From NCBI GenBank assembly GCA_020628855.1, contig JAHDEL010000013.1, positions 1 through 64,000 of the forward strand: a DNA stretch of 64,000 nucleotides, read 5' to 3'. Both the position numbers and the translations under genes were made by a program. Origin of the DNA: Saprospiraceae bacterium. GTDB lineage: Bacteria > Bacteroidota > Bacteroidia > Chitinophagales > Saprospiraceae. Numbering within the stretch: position 1 is the first letter of the stretch; every line of letters begins with the position of its first letter. The notes beneath the pieces are model-generated. The model saw only the letters and a list, made by a program, of their open reading frames with translations, ran no database searches and was not told the DNA's origin. Positions 61,195-64,000 of this stretch are shown piece after piece.

Positions 61195-63984
61195 ATGAGA
61201 TTTTTATCAATCATTATATTCATTATTATTAATAACACCATCATTTCTCAGAGTGCTATCACGGATTTTAGAAATTATGGAAGCGTAAGAATTAATTCAA
61301 TTCAGACTTTTGATAATAAAAACTATCATATAGCTATTGATATCATCGATAATATCAAAGTTTATGAAGTGTTGGATCCTAATAGTCAAACTCTACTGCA
61401 TGAAAGACGTTTTGAAGGTGTCTACGATACTAAACATTTAATTCATAACAATTTCATCATAATTGAAGGACATTTTGAAGTAATTATTTATGATTTCGTG
61501 AATGATATAATAAAACAATATGCTATTCCTGATGGATATGACATTTATAGAATTAGATCTGATAAAGTTGAAAATGATAAACGTATAATTGTCACTTTGA
61601 CAACCGGTGGTTCCGCCTTAGAAAATCGAAGTTATATAGGTCTTGATATTCATACAGGATTTATTACAGAACCAAAAAGTGTATTTGCTTACTATGATGA
61701 CTTAGAAATTGATTACCTGTATCAAGAGCAAAGAGTTATTGTTCAAGATTTCAAGCTTGATATCAGAGATACATTGGATTATGAGTTCTTTTCCAACGGA
61801 ATGAAATTTTATGAGGATAATCAAGTCTTTCTTGTAAAGGACACTGTTGTTTATCAGTATAATGTATCAAATGGCTATAAAGAGATAGGAAGCTTTAGAT
61901 CTTATGATGAATTTGAATGGGACGAAGAGAATTATGTGAACGGTATCAATCACATATATCAAATAAATAGGTGTCCAAATGACAGTCTGGAGATTCAAAA
62001 AATGTCTAAACTAGATGGTAGTATATCCAGTCATCGTAAAATAAAGGCTGATGTGTGGAGTCATGATCTATTTTTAGAATACCAAGAATTTTTACTGATT
62101 TTTGAACCTTATCACATTCATGCTTATAATACTGAGACAGGAGAATCAAGAGAATATAATTCACTTTTGTCAAATGATAGAACACCATGTTTTGACAGTA
62201 AAGGTAGGTTAATCAATTACAGCTGGACACTAGCATTTGGAGCTTATCATAATCATATTGAACTAATTGATTTTGAAGATGGAACTATAGAACTTTTATC
62301 TGGTGAATCTGATAAATTAGTTCACACTTATCCTGAGAATATTCAATTAATTGAATTTGAGGAACAATATCTGATTAACATCGATGCAGAATCTCTAATA
62401 TACGGTCCGTTCTATACAATAGATTTGTCATCAAGTACATTGAATTTAAACTATAATTTGGAGAGTGGAATTACTGGTTTAAGTCACTGGTCTGAGGTGG
62501 TAAAAGTTGGTGGAAGTCCAACTTTAATCGCAGATGAAATTTGGTACATTGACGATAAAGATGAACCTAAAATGGTTTATAATGAGGCTAGAGATGAAAT
62601 TAGGTACAAGCCTTATGTTTTACATGATGATATCCTCTATTTTGTCCAAAAAAATCCTAACGTCATTATGAGTTGGAATGGTGAAGAGTTAAATGAGGAA
62701 GTGGATTTAAGCGGGATGCCAATGGGTGAATTTGGATTTAATAAACTTGATCAGTTTGCCATATTATCAGATTGTGCTTACATCATGACTTGGAAAGGGT
62801 TTTATCGTTATGATAAATTGACGAATCAATGGGAAGAAGTCATGAATAGTAATATTGAAAAATACAGATCAAGTCTGTACAGCTTTAATGGTTATGCCTA
62901 TTTTGTTCAAGACAATGGAGTTGCAAGAATTGATTGTGAAGGTGCGATTGAGGTAATTTATAGTAATGAAGAATTCCAAACCCCACTTGCTGATTTAGGA
63001 TTGGCTTTTATTCCATTTCAAGATAAATTACTCATTCCTTCATATGAGTCAACATTTGTAGTCAGCTCTGACAACAGTGTAGATAGTATTTATGATGGAC
63101 CAAATAGCTTTATTTCAATGTTGAATAATTCTGGAATTGATCAAAGTTATTACATGATGTGTCCTGATCAAGGATCAACATTAGCAATTTATAATGGAGA
63201 ATCGATAGAAGTTCTGCAAATTGACCAAGAAGTGGGACTTCAAGAAGGCAGATGTCATAATGGGATGTATTTTTTCTCCGCAGAGGATGATTATTTTGTA
63301 AATGCCAATACACTTCAGGTAGGATTATTGCCAGATGAAATAGCTGCCAGTGCAATTCTATCATATTTTGAAGTGGGTGATGAGTCCTTTACCTTGGTAA
63401 GGCGTAATGAATCTCCTAACTTTGTTTTAGATGTCTATCAGATAGACCAAGATTTTTCAAATATTAACTTGATTGAGACAATCAATAATATTGGGTTTTC
63501 TTGGCAGAGTTCATATACACCATTTGGCGATTTGGGCATGATTTATTCTGGAAATAAGATCGTGATTGTTGATAACTTATGGGGGCTTGAGCCTTTAGAA
63601 AATTTAGTTGGCCATGAAGCTTCTCATAACTACATTACTGAAAAGAATGGACATGTTTATTTCTTAGCAAATAATGCTGAAAAAGGGCTTCAGTGGTATA
63701 CAGAAGAGCTTGTTTCATTTAGAAAAGAAGAATTAGACACGATGACCTCGAATAAATTTGTAATAAAACCAAATCCTGCAACAAGAGAGATTACGTTTGA
63801 TTCTGGATCACTGTCACCTGATCTTTCAAAGTGTATCATTTATAATCAACTTGGCGAGATTATAGAATACAAGTCAATCAAAAATAATAGTATTGATGTC
63901 AGTTGCCTTCCATCTGGGTATTATATTTTATTCTTAAACGATGAAAAAAGCAGCTTTAAGGCTGAGTTCATTAAGGTTGATTAA
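61195..63984 (+). CDS. Large T9SS-secreted protein, probable beta-propeller
   Basis: 929 residues. Signal peptide MRFLSIIIFIIINNTIISQ. The body of about 830 residues is built of many short strand units with aromatic and Asp-rich turns (YHIAIDIIDNIKVYEVLDP, GFYRYDKLTNQWEEVMNS, YFVQDNGVARIDCEGAIEVI, MYFFSAEDDYFVNANTLQVG), in the style of the ELP/Kelch-type propellers common in Bacteroidota secreted proteins. The end is a type A T9SS sorting domain (FVIKPNPATREITFDS ... VSCLPSGYYILFLND ... AEFIKVD) with a Cys pair. No catalytic motif is seen. The region is Asn/Ile-rich and more AT-rich than the ilv operon. It is transcribed alone; TATCTTTA near 61142 is one base from a -7 box. Confidence 0.7.
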   Translation: MRFLSIIIFIIINNTIISQSAITDFRNYGSVRINSIQTFDNKNYHIAIDIIDNIKVYEVLDPNSQTLLHERRFEGVYDTKHLIHNNFIIIEGHFEVIIYDFVNDIIKQYAIPDGYDIYRIRSDKVENDKRIIVTLTTGGSALENRSYIGLDIHTGFITEPKSVFAYYDDLEIDYLYQEQRVIVQDFKLDIRDTLDYEFFSNGMKFYEDNQVFLVKDTVVYQYNVSNGYKEIGSFRSYDEFEWDEENYVNGINHIYQINRCPNDSLEIQKMSKLDGSISSHRKIKADVWSHDLFLEYQEFLLIFEPYHIHAYNTETGESREYNSLLSNDRTPCFDSKGRLINYSWTLAFGAYHNHIELIDFEDGTIELLSGESDKLVHTYPENIQLIEFEEQYLINIDAESLIYGPFYTIDLSSSTLNLNYNLESGITGLSHWSEVVKVGGSPTLIADEIWYIDDKDEPKMVYNEARDEIRYKPYVLHDDILYFVQKNPNVIMSWNGEELNEEVDLSGMPMGEFGFNKLDQFAILSDCAYIMTWKGFYRYDKLTNQWEEVMNSNIEKYRSSLYSFNGYAYFVQDNGVARIDCEGAIEVIYSNEEFQTPLADLGLAFIPFQDKLLIPSYESTFVVSSDNSVDSIYDGPNSFISMLNNSGIDQSYYMMCPDQGSTLAIYNGESIEVLQIDQEVGLQEGRCHNGMYFFSAEDDYFVNANTLQVGLLPDEIAASAILSYFEVGDESFTLVRRNESPNFVLDVYQIDQDFSNINLIETINNIGFSWQSSYTPFGDLGMIYSGNKIVIVDNLWGLEPLENLVGHEASHNYITEKNGHVYFLANNAEKGLQWYTEELVSFRKEELDTMTSNKFVIKPNPATREITFDSGSLSPDLSKCIIYNQLGEIIEYKSIKNNSIDVSCLPSGYYILFLNDEKSSFKAEFIKVD

Positions 63985-64000
63985 TAATTAAACCTTTGAA

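Overview
The window is AT-rich chromosomal DNA from a member of the Bacteroidota, most likely a marine or free-living gliding-type lineage such as Saprospiria or a relative. The lineage is inferred from gene content. At least six proteins end in type IX secretion (T9SS) C-terminal sorting domains. Several genes are preceded by the Bacteroidota promoter (TTG/TTTG, about 19-20 nt, TAnnTTTG). There is a SusC-style TonB-dependent receptor with a carboxypeptidase-regulatory-like front domain, and DUF3667 and cytophagalysin-type M43 peptidases are present. No tRNA, rRNA, CRISPR array, insertion sequence or phage gene was seen.

Layout. 1-2150: end of an unknown gene, then a zone of decayed coding sequence around a secreted/outer-membrane protein interrupted by an in-frame TGA. 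2153-9360: a T9SS dockerin-like protein, a small metallopeptidase lipoprotein, a GT-C membrane glycosyltransferase with a TPR tail, a minus-strand DUF1801/sulfotransferase/DUF3667 operon, and a lipoprotein. 9473-13059: an unknown small protein, an Lrp/AsnC regulator divergent from a MarC-type membrane protein, an FkbM methyltransferase and an MscS channel. 13060-19404: two paralogous alpha-helical proteins of about 510 residues flank an EGF-like lipoprotein, a TonB-dependent receptor and a hotdog thioesterase. 19549-30064: a tight nine-gene branched-chain amino acid operon, leuACDB-ilvD-ilvBN-ilvC-ilvA, lacking only the transaminase. 30171-55042: the most striking region, four paralogous giant secreted M43-type metalloproteases with 15, 3, 25 and 7 copies of a Cys-containing repeat of about 78 residues. 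They are interrupted by a TSUP transporter, an AsnC-type regulator, asnB and a small secreted protein. 55126-63984: creD, a small unknown, a lone trpG/pabA-type amidotransferase, an exported methyltransferase followed by a YheT-type hydrolase, and two T9SS beta-propeller-like proteins separated by the decayed remains of a third T9SS gene.

How it fits together. The biosynthetic block makes Leu/Ile/Val precursors, and asnB makes asparagine, probably under the divergent AsnC-type regulator. The rest is dominated by envelope and surface functions. The metalloprotease array looks like a lineage-expanded surface/secreted protein family that varies mainly in the length of a repeat stalk. Two members (42890 and 51176) share a duplicated terminator-plus-promoter intergenic module, which points to tandem gene duplication and possible co-regulation. 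All functional statements are from reading sequence motifs; no database search was run.
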